From positions 20,653 to 84,652 of the forward strand of contig JAZNHT010000011.1 in NCBI GenBank assembly GCA_045577175.1: 64,000 nt of DNA, given 5' to 3'. Below are positions 22,385-30,801 of the stretch, piece after piece (within the stretch, counting starts at the first letter, position 1; every line of letters starts with the position of its first letter). The notes under the pieces are model-generated. The model was not told where the DNA came from and did no database searches. It worked only from the letters and a program-made list of their open reading frames with translations. The stretch is from SIG701 sp045577175. GTDB taxonomy: Bacteria; Bacillota; Clostridia; Oscillospirales; CAG-272. Position numbers and translations under genes: made by a program.

Positions 22385-24580
22385 TTATCCCTTTTTTCTG
22401 TCGTGCAGGATCATGCCGAGGGCGGTAAAGGCAAACGCAATAATGTTTGTGAAAAGCGGTCCCCACGCCGCCGTGAGCACGGCGTACACGCCCCAGATCA
22501 GCGCGTTGGAGGCAAACCACACGCGATACATTTTTCCGTTTTTCTGAATGATCGCGGCGATAAAGGTAAGCGCGCCGAGAATCGGCAGAATAACGAGAAT
22601 TTCACGGCTGACAATCAGATTCGCCGCAATAAACGAAGCGGCAAACACGGCGAGCAGCCACACAGGGACTTTTTTCTCCTTCGTATCGTATACGGCGCAA
22701 ATGACCGCCTGCACCGCGCCTATAAAGCACGTTACGGCACCCGCACCGTTTTCGAGAACGAGATAACTGAGAGCTACAAGGAAATTCGCCAAGAAGACAA
22801 GGGGCAAAATCAGCTTCATGGTACGTCCCTTGAGGACGGACGCGAGAATCATCGCGACAAGACCGAGCGTACTGAGAATGACGGACACAATCTGCACCCA
22901 ACCGCTTTTGTCCTCCGTATCGGCAGGCAAAGCGTCCTGCGGCGTATCACCCGATGTGGGTTCGATATCGGCAGGCGGCTCTGTCTGTGCTGTATCAACC
23001 GAAGCGGCTGTATCCGTCTCCTCAGGCTCGACTTCCGCGGCAGGCGCTTCATGATAAATTGTGAAGCGGTCGTACTCCGTAATCTCGTCCGTATCGCTCG
23101 TGCCAAGGTTATAGTTGACGAGCGTGAGCGAATTTTCCGTTATATCGATACGGATCATCTGTCGGGTATCCGCCGTGCCGGTCACAGCGGCATATTTATC
23201 CTGAAACTGTGTCTCATTGACCTGCGAGCCGGATGCGGTGGCGGCTGTCACATGGAGAATACCGTCGGGATTGGTCACGGACACAGGCTTGACTACCGTT
23301 TTCAGATTTGTATGATACACACCGCTTGCATCCTGCCATACTCTGAATTTGGGCACGTTTGTGCCGTTTCCGAACGTATACGAGCCATCCGTAAACGGCG
23401 TGATAACCGACGCATCTATGTAGTTTCCGTTTTCATCCTGTGCAGGTTTGATGATGTGTGATCTTGTGTAGCAGTGATCGTGTCCCGAAAGGACGAGATC
23501 GATCCCGTTTTCGTAGAGAACGGGCACAAGATACTCACGCATATTGACGTAGTTGTACTGCTCCAGACGGTTATATACGCCGCCTTCGTTTACCGTATAG
23601 TTGTTATGATAACTGGAGCCGTAAGGAGATCGGTGCCAGACGACGATCTTCCAATCGATGTCCATATCCTTCGTTTCCTCCATCACGCGCTCGATGAAGG
23701 CGGCATGACGCTCCGCGGCGGCTTTATCGGCGGCACGCGCACTGTCCGATCCCGAATAATCTAGGAAATCGTTATTATTTAGAACAAGGAACAAAACGGA
23801 ATTATACGTAAACCAATAGTCCGCGCTGTTGACAACGCCTGTTTTGGAATCTTTTGTCACGCCTGCGCTGAGATCGAGATTCGGCTCGTTGAAGTGATAC
23901 GGATAAACGGAATCGTCGTAGTTATCGTGATTGCCGAGCGTGACAACGGTGGGAATGCTGAGCAGTTCCTCGTGATTGGAATACGCGTCAAACTGTGCTT
24001 CGTGCTCGTCATAATTGTAGATAAGCTGATTAATCTGGTCACCGACAGACAGAAGGAAGTCCGCACTCTCAAATTCGTTGGCGGTTACAAGCTGATTAAG
24101 CGTTCTGCTCCAATCAAGCTCATTCTGCTCGACGCCAAGTTCACCGGCACCGATCTGCATATCACCGACAACGGCGAAGCTGAAATCGCCCGATTTGCCC
24201 GTCGTAAACGGGATCATATCGGATTTATCCGCACCGTTTGCAAGCTGATACACATACTCCGTCTCGGGTAGGAGTCCTTCAATTGTGGCTTTGTTGGCGT
24301 AATATCCTTTTTTGACGGAGGCGGTACGCGCCGCTGTCGCAACGGATGCATCGGAAGGAAACGCACCGTCGACAAGATCGGTGGCTTTGGCATAGGTGAT
24401 AGTTCCCTCTCCGTCATCCAACGAATACCATGTAAAGTTCAGTTTGGATTCATCGGCACCGAGCTGGAGCACGATATTCGTAAATGCCGGGACGTTTTCT
24501 TCTGCTGCGGAAACGGCACATGGCAAAAGAAACACTAAAACGAGAAGAAGCGAAAGAATACGAAGCATACGGGAGGACAT
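22385..24580 (-). CDS. secreted metallophosphatase fused to a YgjV-like membrane domain
   Basis: About 731 residues from ATG at 24580, chosen because AAAGGAG precedes it. An upstream in-frame codon falls in the tRNA gene. A signal peptide (LLLVLVFLLPCAVSAA) is followed by an Fn3-like purple-acid-phosphatase N-domain, then a calcineurin-like metallophosphoesterase domain with GDMQIG, GDQINQ, GNHDN and SGHDHCY metal ligands. An acidic Pro/Thr-rich linker leads to about seven membrane helices whose last six resemble the YgjV family (AVTCFIGAVQAVICAVYD, FASNALIWGVYAVLTAAWG). The enzyme would face outward, tethered by the C-terminal domain. The substrate is unknown. Confidence 0.85.
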   Translation of the reverse strand: MSSRMLRILSLLLVLVFLLPCAVSAAEENVPAFTNIVLQLGADESKLNFTWYSLDDGEGTITYAKATDLVDGAFPSDASVATAARTASVKKGYYANKATIEGLLPETEYVYQLANGADKSDMIPFTTGKSGDFSFAVVGDMQIGAGELGVEQNELDWSRTLNQLVTANEFESADFLLSVGDQINQLIYNYDEHEAQFDAYSNHEELLSIPTVVTLGNHDNYDDSVYPYHFNEPNLDLSAGVTKDSKTGVVNSADYWFTYNSVLFLVLNNNDFLDYSGSDSARAADKAAAERHAAFIERVMEETKDMDIDWKIVVWHRSPYGSSYHNNYTVNEGGVYNRLEQYNYVNMREYLVPVLYENGIDLVLSGHDHCYTRSHIIKPAQDENGNYIDASVITPFTDGSYTFGNGTNVPKFRVWQDASGVYHTNLKTVVKPVSVTNPDGILHVTAATASGSQVNETQFQDKYAAVTGTADTRQMIRIDITENSLTLVNYNLGTSDTDEITEYDRFTIYHEAPAAEVEPEETDTAASVDTAQTEPPADIEPTSGDTPQDALPADTEDKSGWVQIVSVILSTLGLVAMILASVLKGRTMKLILPLVFLANFLVALSYLVLENGAGAVTCFIGAVQAVICAVYDTKEKKVPVWLLAVFAASFIAANLIVSREILVILPILGALTFIAAIIQKNGKMYRVWFASNALIWGVYAVLTAAWGPLFTNIIAFAFTALGMILHDRKKG

Positions 24581-24652
24581 AAAAACATCTCCTTTTTGAA
24601 AAACGTCTGTAAAGCACAAAGAACTGCTTGCGGCTAAGCAAACAGTTCCGTG

Positions 24653-24728
24653 TGGTGCTCCATCGGAGACTCGAACTCCGGACACCTTGATTAAAAGTCA
24701 AGTGCTCTACCGTCTGAGCTAATGGGGC
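24653..24728 (-). tRNA. tRNA-Lys (anticodon TTT)
   Basis: The cloverleaf reads from GCCCCAT at 24728 to the encoded CCA at 24653 (76 nt). The anticodon loop CTTTTAA gives anticodon TTT at 24693-24695. The T-arm has GTTCGAGTC, and the acceptor GCCCCAT pairs with ATGGAGC with one mismatch. It has its own promoter. The phosphatase gene begins about 70 bp downstream and may be read through from it. Confidence 0.95.
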
Positions 24729-24745
24729 ATCAAAATTGCCTATAT

Positions 24746-24774
24746 ATAATAGCACGAAATCAGCAATCTGTCAA
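24746..24774 (-). promoter_or_regulatory. sigma-A promoter of tRNA-Lys
   Basis: Minus strand TTGACA (24769-24774), 17 bp, TATTAT (24746-24751), about 18 bp before the tRNA 5' end. Confidence 0.85.
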
Positions 24775-24795
24775 GAGGTTTTTCGTTTTTTCTGC

Positions 24796-24829
24796 AAAAA
24801 AACCTCGGAAACCAAAATCCGAGGTTTTT
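24796..24829 (-). terminator. terminator of the gltX-glnS operon
   Basis: AAAACCTCGGA and TCCGAGGTTTTTT pair around TTTTGGTT, ending in T-rich sequence 18 bp after the glnS stop. Confidence 0.9.
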
Positions 24830-24846
24830 CGATGCAGAATAAGCCG

Positions 24847-26523
24847 TTACTGCGGCTTGAAGCTGTCCTTCAGGCTGACCGAGCGGTTGAACACGAGATG
24901 CTCGGAGGAGGAGTCCTTACTGTCGGGACAGAAGTAGCCGAGACGCATGAACTGGTACGATGCAGGTGCTTTGGCATCCTTGAGAGATGCCTCCACCTTA
25001 CAGTTGGTGAGGATTTCAAGAGAATTGGGATTCAGATCCTGCACAAGGGCTTCCATAGAGGAGGTGTCCGGCTCAGCGGCGTTGAACAGATTGTCGTACA
25101 GACGAACCTCCGCATCCACGGCGGTTTCGGCATCCACCCAGTGAATGGTAGCACCCTTGACCTTGCGTCCGTCGGCAGGATCGCCGCCGCGGGATTCGGG
25201 ATCATAAGTTGCCAGCACTTCAGTGATATTGCCGTCCTCGTCGGTGTTATAGCCGGTACAGCGGATCAGATACGCACCCTTTAGGCGGCACTCGGGACCG
25301 TCGGGGAACAAACGCTTGTACTTCGGAATCGGCTCCGCCATAAAATCGTCCGCCTCGATCCACAGATTACGGGAGAAGGTAACCTTGCGCATACCGTCCT
25401 CGGGACGGTTGGGGTTGTTTTCTACTTCCACCGTCTCGCTCTGTCCATCGGGATAGTTGGTGATGGTCAGTTTGATCGGTTTCAGGACAGCCATAACACG
25501 GGCAGCGGACTCATTCAGATCCTCTCTGAGGCAGAAATCCAGAAACGCCAGCGGAATGGTGTTGGGACTCTTGGCAACGCCGACACGCTCGCAGAAATTG
25601 CGGATGGAGGCAGGCGTAAAGCCGCGGCGGCGCATACCGCACAGTGTGGGCATTCGGGGATCGTCCCAGCCTGCGACATAGCCTTGTTCGACCAGTGCTC
25701 TCAGATAGCGCTTGGAAAGCACGGTATGGTCGATGCCGAGACGGGCAAACTCGATCTGACGGGGGGTATGCGGCACGGATACGTTTTCAACCACCCAGTT
25801 ATAAAGCGGTCTGTGGTTTTCAAACTCAAGAGAGCAAAGGCTGTGCGTGATGCCCTCAAGCGCGTCCTGAATCGGATGTGCAAAATCGTACATCGGATAG
25901 ATGCACCACTTATCGCCCTGGCGGTGGTGATGCATATGGCGGATACGGTAGATAACGGGATCGCGCATATTGAAGTTACCGGAGGCGAGGTCAATTTTTG
26001 CGCGGAGGGTGTACTTATTATCCTCAAATTCTCCGGCGCGCATCCGCGCGAACAGATCCAGGCTCTCCTCAATCGGACGGTCGCGCCACGGGGATTTCGC
26101 GGGCGTGTTCAAGTCGCCGCGGTACTCCTTGAACTCGTCGGGCGTCAGCTCACAGACGTAGGCAAGTCCCTTTTTGATAAGCTCGACGGCGTACTCGTAG
26201 TCCTTCTCAAAATAATCGGAGCCGTAGTAGAAGCGGTCCTCCCAGTCGAAGCCGAGCCAGTGGATGTCCTCCTTGATTGCCTCGACGAACTCGACGTCCT
26301 CCTTGGTGGGGTTGGTATCATCCATGCGGAGATTGCACAGACCGCCGAATTTTTCCGCCGTACCGAAATCGATAATCAATGCCTTGCAGTGGCCGATATG
26401 GAGATACCCGTTCGGCTCAGGGGGAAAACGGGTATGCACCGTCTGACCGGCGTATCTGCCGCCCTCGGCAATATCCTCCTCGATAAATGCGTGAATAAAG
26501 TTTTTAGAGGTGATTTCTTCCAT
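24847..26523 (-). CDS. glnS: glutaminyl-tRNA synthetase
   Basis: 558 residues, class I synthetase charging tRNA-Gln with glutamine. It has RFPPEPNGYLHIGHCKA (HIGH motif), RMDDTNP, and VLSKRYL in place of KMSKS. The C-terminal two beta-barrels recognise the anticodon. AAGGAGAA precedes ATG at 26523, 17 bp after gltX. A true GlnRS in a Clostridia genome is less common than the GluRS-plus-GatCAB route and usually reflects transfer from another lineage. Whether gatCAB is also present cannot be seen here. Confidence 0.96.
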   Translation of the reverse strand: MEEITSKNFIHAFIEEDIAEGGRYAGQTVHTRFPPEPNGYLHIGHCKALIIDFGTAEKFGGLCNLRMDDTNPTKEDVEFVEAIKEDIHWLGFDWEDRFYYGSDYFEKDYEYAVELIKKGLAYVCELTPDEFKEYRGDLNTPAKSPWRDRPIEESLDLFARMRAGEFEDNKYTLRAKIDLASGNFNMRDPVIYRIRHMHHHRQGDKWCIYPMYDFAHPIQDALEGITHSLCSLEFENHRPLYNWVVENVSVPHTPRQIEFARLGIDHTVLSKRYLRALVEQGYVAGWDDPRMPTLCGMRRRGFTPASIRNFCERVGVAKSPNTIPLAFLDFCLREDLNESAARVMAVLKPIKLTITNYPDGQSETVEVENNPNRPEDGMRKVTFSRNLWIEADDFMAEPIPKYKRLFPDGPECRLKGAYLIRCTGYNTDEDGNITEVLATYDPESRGGDPADGRKVKGATIHWVDAETAVDAEVRLYDNLFNAAEPDTSSMEALVQDLNPNSLEILTNCKVEASLKDAKAPASYQFMRLGYFCPDSKDSSSEHLVFNRSVSLKDSFKPQ

Positions 26524-26540
26524 CGTCGTTTCTCCTTACA

Positions 26541-28223
26541 TTAAAGGGAATTTACCATGGCACGGATACGCGCAAGCACGCGATCCTTACCGAGAATCTG
26601 CATAACGCTGTACATATCGGGCGAGTTCATTTTGCCCGTAACGGCAACGCGCAAGAACATACTGACGTCCGCAACGCTGCCCTTGTATCCGTCCGGATTC
26701 TGCTTATAAATCTTCATATCGGAGGCAAAGCCGCAGCCGTCAGCGATCGCCTTGATTTTCGAAAACCACGTGTTCGAATCGTCTGCCATATCGAATGTCT
26801 CGGTGAATTTTTCAAGGACGGTGCGAATGTCGGCACGGGCGAATTTTTCGGGATATTCGTCTTCAATTTTGAAGTATCCGTCATAGAAGAAGCCCATATA
26901 CCCCTTGGCGTCCGCCCACGTTGCGAGATCCTTTCTCGGCTTTGCACCGCCTCTGCCGATGGCGAATATGCTCTCGGCAAACGCACGGTCGGCGGTAAGG
27001 ACTTTTCCGAAATCGGGATCAAACAGACTCGCCCATGCGGTTACTTTTTCGGTAACGTCCTTTGCCTCCATGCGGGAAATGACGTTTTTGGAGACATCGT
27101 TCAGCTTGTCGAAATCGAACAGGCAGCCGGAGGTGGACATCTTTTTGATATTGAACGGGAAATCGGTATACGGCTTGTCCGGATTCTGCATATGCCACTC
27201 CTCGTAGTTGGAGTTGAGCAGCGTCATGACATACTCGCAGACAGCCTCGGGGCAATAGCCCATACGGGTGTAATCGTCCATATTTGCGCCCATATCTCGC
27301 TTGGAGAGCTTCTTTTTGTTCCCTGCCTCATCCAGACGCATGATTTGCGCGATGTGCATATACTTCGGTGCTTTGAACCCGAGATAACGGAACAGCTGGA
27401 GGTGCTTGGCAAGGCTCGGTAGCCACTCCTCGCCGCGGATAACGTGCGTTGTATGCATCAGATGGTCATCGACAGCGTGGGCGAAATGGTACGTGGGGAT
27501 TCCGTCCGATTTCAAAAGCACGAAGTCCTCATCATTTTCGGGAATTTCCATATTGCCCTTGATGAGATCGGTGAACTTGACCTTTTTATCCTCCGCCCCA
27601 TCGGCGAGGATACGGATCACAAACGGATGACCGGCGGCAAGGTGCTCCTTGACCTCCTCGATCGTGAAGTTGCGTCTGGCGAGCATCTCGGCGCGGCGTG
27701 CTTCCGCCTCTGCCTGCCAGTCGGTGTTCTTGAGTTCTTCCTTCTTATTCACCTGAGAAAGCTCGTCAAGCTCCTCCTCGGTGGTGAAGCAGGGGTACGC
27801 CTTTCCCTCTCGGACAAGCTGCTTTGCATACGTCTGATAAATCTCCGCGCGCTCGGACTGTCTGTACGGACCGTATGCGCCCTGATCGGAAATCTTGCCG
27901 CTTTCGTCCAGAATTGCACCCTCGTCAAAATGGATACCGTAGGTAGCAAGCGTGCGGATCAATCCCTCCGCGGCACCCTCGACCTCGCGCTTGGCGTCCG
28001 TATCCTCGATACGGAGATAGAACACGCCGCCGCTCTGGTGGGCAAGTCTCTCACCAACCGTAGACGGGAAAAGTCCGCCGAAGTGGACGAATCCGGTCGG
28101 GCTGGGCGCAAATCTGGTGACCTTCGCACCCTCGGGCAAATTGCGTGCGGGATAGCGTGCCTCCATATCGGCAGGCACCGTTTTTATATGCGGAAACAGA
28201 AGCTCCGCCAACATCTCACTCAT
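26541..28223 (-). CDS. gltX: glutamyl-tRNA synthetase
   Basis: 560 residues, class I synthetase for tRNA-Glu. FAPSPTGFVHFGGLFPSTVG contains the HIGH equivalent (HFGG), RIEDTDAKREV follows, and KKLSKRDMGANM is the KMSKS loop. AAGGAG lies before ATG at 28223. The start overlaps the stop of the metallo-beta-lactamase-fold gene by 4 bp, and glnS follows after 17 bp, so three genes form one operon. Because GlnRS is encoded next door, this enzyme may be Glu-specific. Confidence 0.95.
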   Translation of the reverse strand: MSEMLAELLFPHIKTVPADMEARYPARNLPEGAKVTRFAPSPTGFVHFGGLFPSTVGERLAHQSGGVFYLRIEDTDAKREVEGAAEGLIRTLATYGIHFDEGAILDESGKISDQGAYGPYRQSERAEIYQTYAKQLVREGKAYPCFTTEEELDELSQVNKKEELKNTDWQAEAEARRAEMLARRNFTIEEVKEHLAAGHPFVIRILADGAEDKKVKFTDLIKGNMEIPENDEDFVLLKSDGIPTYHFAHAVDDHLMHTTHVIRGEEWLPSLAKHLQLFRYLGFKAPKYMHIAQIMRLDEAGNKKKLSKRDMGANMDDYTRMGYCPEAVCEYVMTLLNSNYEEWHMQNPDKPYTDFPFNIKKMSTSGCLFDFDKLNDVSKNVISRMEAKDVTEKVTAWASLFDPDFGKVLTADRAFAESIFAIGRGGAKPRKDLATWADAKGYMGFFYDGYFKIEDEYPEKFARADIRTVLEKFTETFDMADDSNTWFSKIKAIADGCGFASDMKIYKQNPDGYKGSVADVSMFLRVAVTGKMNSPDMYSVMQILGKDRVLARIRAMVNSL

Positions 28224-28873
28224 TTTGCTGTCTCCTTACTGTCAGTGAACAAATTTTTGAGAAAGGGATTGTTTTGTTTTTCTTTTTCAAGTGTCGTAAT
28301 CTCGCCGTGACCGGAGCAGACCGTGTAATCCCCGGGCATTTTTAAAAGTCTGCGAAGGGAGTCCTCAAGTGCCTGTGCGTCTCCGCTTGGCAGATCGGCG
28401 CGTCCGATACTGTTTTCAAACAAGGTGTCACCCGTGAAGAGGAAATTATCCGCGACAAAGGTGACCGAGCCTTCCGTGTGTCCGGGTGTATGTCGCACAA
28501 TGACGGTGTTCTCGCCGAGGCGGAACGTGTCGCCGCCCTTCAGCATTCCGTCTGCCTCGCGGTAGGTATCCCCCTCACCGAAAAACAGCGCGGAAGCATT
28601 TGCGAACGAATCCGTCAGCATATGCGCGTCCTTTCGGTGGATCATGAGCGGCGCGCCCGTTTTTTCGCGAAGCGTATCCGCCGCAAATATATGATCGAAA
28701 TGACCGTGCGTCAGCCATATCTGCGTAAGCGTGAGCGATTCCTCCGCAAGCACGCGCACGATCTCCTCTGCATCCGCAGACGGATCGATAACAGCGGCTT
28801 CGCGGCTGATTTCGTCAAAGAGAATATAGCAGTTGGACGCGTGTCCGCTTGTCTGTATCTTCCGAAACTCCAC
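28220..28873 (-). CDS. metallo-beta-lactamase-fold hydrolase (glyoxalase II-like)
   Basis: 217 residues starting at GTG 28873, which has AAGGGG six bases upstream. A longer frame begins upstream, but it would run through the -10 box. The zinc ligands are all present: THGHFDH, HTPGHTEG, FTGDTLF and CSGHGE. The short family of stand-alone glyoxalase-II-like thioesterases (YqgX type) fits the length. The substrate is likely a glutathione or bacillithiol-type thioester by homology only. It is the first gene of the operon with gltX and glnS. Confidence 0.88.
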   Translation of the reverse strand: MEFRKIQTSGHASNCYILFDEISREAAVIDPSADAEEIVRVLAEESLTLTQIWLTHGHFDHIFAADTLREKTGAPLMIHRKDAHMLTDSFANASALFFGEGDTYREADGMLKGGDTFRLGENTVIVRHTPGHTEGSVTFVADNFLFTGDTLFENSIGRADLPSGDAQALEDSLRRLLKMPGDYTVCSGHGEITTLEKEKQNNPFLKNLFTDSKETAK

Positions 28874-28903
28874 AATAAACCCCTTCACATCGGTTTTCTT
28901 ATT

Positions 28904-28932
28904 ATTATACCATATTGTGCCCTTTTCGTCCA
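28904..28932 (-). promoter_or_regulatory. sigma-A promoter of the hydrolase-gltX-glnS operon
   Basis: Minus strand TGGACG (28927-28932), 17 bp, TATAAT (28904-28909), extended by TGG before the -10. The -35 is weak. Confidence 0.6.
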
Positions 28933-29004
28933 TAGGATTTTTCATGAATTACCGATTTTTTTGCATCTTTTCTGCTGATTTTTACGTAAAGTACATTTAC
29001 CATG

Positions 29005-29033
29005 TTGCAATCGGACGAAAAATGTGTTATACT
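29005..29033 (+). promoter_or_regulatory. sigma-A promoter of the DivIVA-like gene
   Basis: TTGCAA (29005-29010), 17 bp, TATACT (29028-29033). GGAAGGGG precedes ATG at 29082. It is divergent from the hydrolase operon promoter. Confidence 0.7.
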
Positions 29034-29081
29034 TAAGACAGATAATTCCGAAAAATCAAACGAACCGGAAGGGGCACCATC

Positions 29082-29861
29082 ATGAGTGATACGAAAAACG
29101 TCGCGTTCCGCTCTGCCATCGGCGGATACAACCGCGAGGACGTCAATCAGTATATTCTGAATATCAACCGTGAGCTTGAGGAAAAGGATTCCGCCGCGGC
29201 GGAGGCGGAAAAGAAAGCCGCGGAAGCCGCAGACCGCATCACGGCACTCACGGCCGATCTTGATGCGGCAAAGGCGGACAAGGAAGCCCTTGAGGGGAGC
29301 CGTTCTTCCCTTAGCGAGTCGGTCGATCAGCTGAAGGAGGAAAACGATTCCCTGCGCGAAAAGCTCGCGGCGGCGGAGGCTGAAAAAGCACAGCTTGCCG
29401 CCCGTCTCAAGGAGATGGAATCCTCCGCGGAGGAAGAGGAAAAATCGCAGAAATACGACCGCATCAGCGCGCAGATCGGAGACATTATGATAAGCGCGAA
29501 CACCTCGGCGGATGCGATTGTGGCGGCGGCAAACACCCATGCGGCAAAAATCCTCTCCGATACGGAGATTGAGGCGAACGCGATTCGCACGCGGCTGAAC
29601 GCGAAAGCCACCGAAATGCTCGCACACATCAGCGGTGAGCTGCACACCTCGGCTGACAGCTGTGCATGTGAGCTGATTACCGCACTCACGGAAATGCGCG
29701 ACAACACGGCACTCCTGATTCAGGATTTTGAAAAACGCAACCGCGAGCTGTCACACAAGGTGGAATATTATCAAGCGACTCTTACGGAGACAATCCGTTC
29801 GGCACTCAAGGAGCTCGATGAGAAAACCGTCGCCGGATCGCCCTCCTCTGACAGAAAATAA
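29082..29861 (+). CDS. DivIVA-domain coiled-coil protein
   Basis: 259 residues. The first 35 (FRSAIGGYNREDVNQYILNI) match the DivIVA membrane-curvature-binding N-terminus. A long Ala/Glu/Lys-rich coiled coil (about 35-130) follows, then a second helical region rich in alanine (NTSADAIVAAANTHAAKI, as in DivIVA C-domains). DivIVA-type proteins mark poles and septa and recruit division, wall or chromosome proteins. The gene is 5 bp before an XRE-type regulator and presumably co-transcribed. It is far from the division cluster where divIVA usually sits, so a specialised paralog is likely. Confidence 0.8.
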   Translation: MSDTKNVAFRSAIGGYNREDVNQYILNINRELEEKDSAAAEAEKKAAEAADRITALTADLDAAKADKEALEGSRSSLSESVDQLKEENDSLREKLAAAEAEKAQLAARLKEMESSAEEEEKSQKYDRISAQIGDIMISANTSADAIVAAANTHAAKILSDTEIEANAIRTRLNAKATEMLAHISGELHTSADSCACELITALTEMRDNTALLIQDFEKRNRELSHKVEYYQATLTETIRSALKELDEKTVAGSPSSDRK

Positions 29862-29866
29862 TCGGC

Positions 29867-30763
29867 ATGAGCGAACAAAACAAACGTATCGGCGAGAGAA
29901 TCCGTATGCTCCGACTGAGCAAGAACATCACGCAATCCGCCCTTGCGGGGGATTTCATAACGCGGAATATGCTCAGTCTGATCGAAAACGGTGCCGCTTC
30001 TCCCTCTCTTACGACGCTTACGGAGATCGCACGTCGGCTGGATGTTTCCGTCGGGTACTTTTTTGCAGACAGCGAGAAAGAGACCTCGCGCCTTTCCAAA
30101 ATGGGATTGATCGATCATCTGCAAACGCTGTATCTCTCCGGTGAATACGAAGCCTGTCTCGATGCGTGCGCGGCACTTCCCTCTCCCGACGATGAGATCG
30201 CGCTTCTTTCCCTGCGATGTTCTTTCTCACTGGCAAAAATTGCGTTCGACAACTGTGCGCTTGCCAGTGCCGCGGCACATCTGGAACGTGCGGCTCAGTT
30301 TGCCGGCAGCTCCGTCTATGCAGATCCGACAATTCTCTCCACGATCCGCTATCTGCGCTTGCTGATTCAAGCTGCGGGTAAGGAAGAAATCCCGCTCTCC
30401 CTTGCCTCTGCTTCCGTGGATACTCCCACGCTGATCCCTGCCGAATTTCCCGTATACATCCGTGCGCTCCGTGCGTTGGATGAAGGCGACACAAAAACTG
30501 CGCGTTCTCTGTATGAAAGCGGCTTAATCCAATCGGTGGTTTATCTCCAATTTTTGCACGCATGGATGCTGATGGCAAACGGCGAAACGGAAAAAGCCTT
30601 TCCGCTTCTCAAAAAAGTGCTGCTTTCGGGCACACCCGGATTCTTCACGCGGTATCACGTACTCACCGCGCTGGAATCCTGTGCACGGGTGGCAGGAGAC
30701 TTCAAAACAGCGTATCAATACTCGGCGCAGAAGGTACGACTCCTTGAAAATTACGCAAAATAA
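29867..30763 (+). CDS. XRE-family regulator with TPR-like C-terminus
   Basis: 298 residues. The helix-turn-helix at about 7-62 (IGERIRMLRLSKNITQSALA, NMLSLIENG) is followed by helical repeats (YEACLDACAALPSPDDEI, GDTKTARSLYESGLIQS, GETEKAFPLLKKVL). The pattern resembles Rgg/PlcR-type regulators that sense peptides through TPRs, but the assignment to that group is inference. It is 5 bp after the DivIVA-like gene and ends in a strong bidirectional terminator. No small peptide gene is evident beside it. Confidence 0.8.
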   Translation: MSEQNKRIGERIRMLRLSKNITQSALAGDFITRNMLSLIENGAASPSLTTLTEIARRLDVSVGYFFADSEKETSRLSKMGLIDHLQTLYLSGEYEACLDACAALPSPDDEIALLSLRCSFSLAKIAFDNCALASAAAHLERAAQFAGSSVYADPTILSTIRYLRLLIQAAGKEEIPLSLASASVDTPTLIPAEFPVYIRALRALDEGDTKTARSLYESGLIQSVVYLQFLHAWMLMANGETEKAFPLLKKVLLSGTPGFFTRYHVLTALESCARVAGDFKTAYQYSAQKVRLLENYAK

Positions 30764-30795
30764 AGACATCCGACCGTACACAGGCGGATGTCTTT
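30763..30795. terminator. bidirectional terminator between convergent genes
   Basis: AAGACATCCG and CGGATGTCTT pair around a 13-base loop. T-runs on both strands serve the XRE gene and the XpaC-like gene. Confidence 0.85.
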
Positions 30796-30801
30796 TCTTT
30801 A

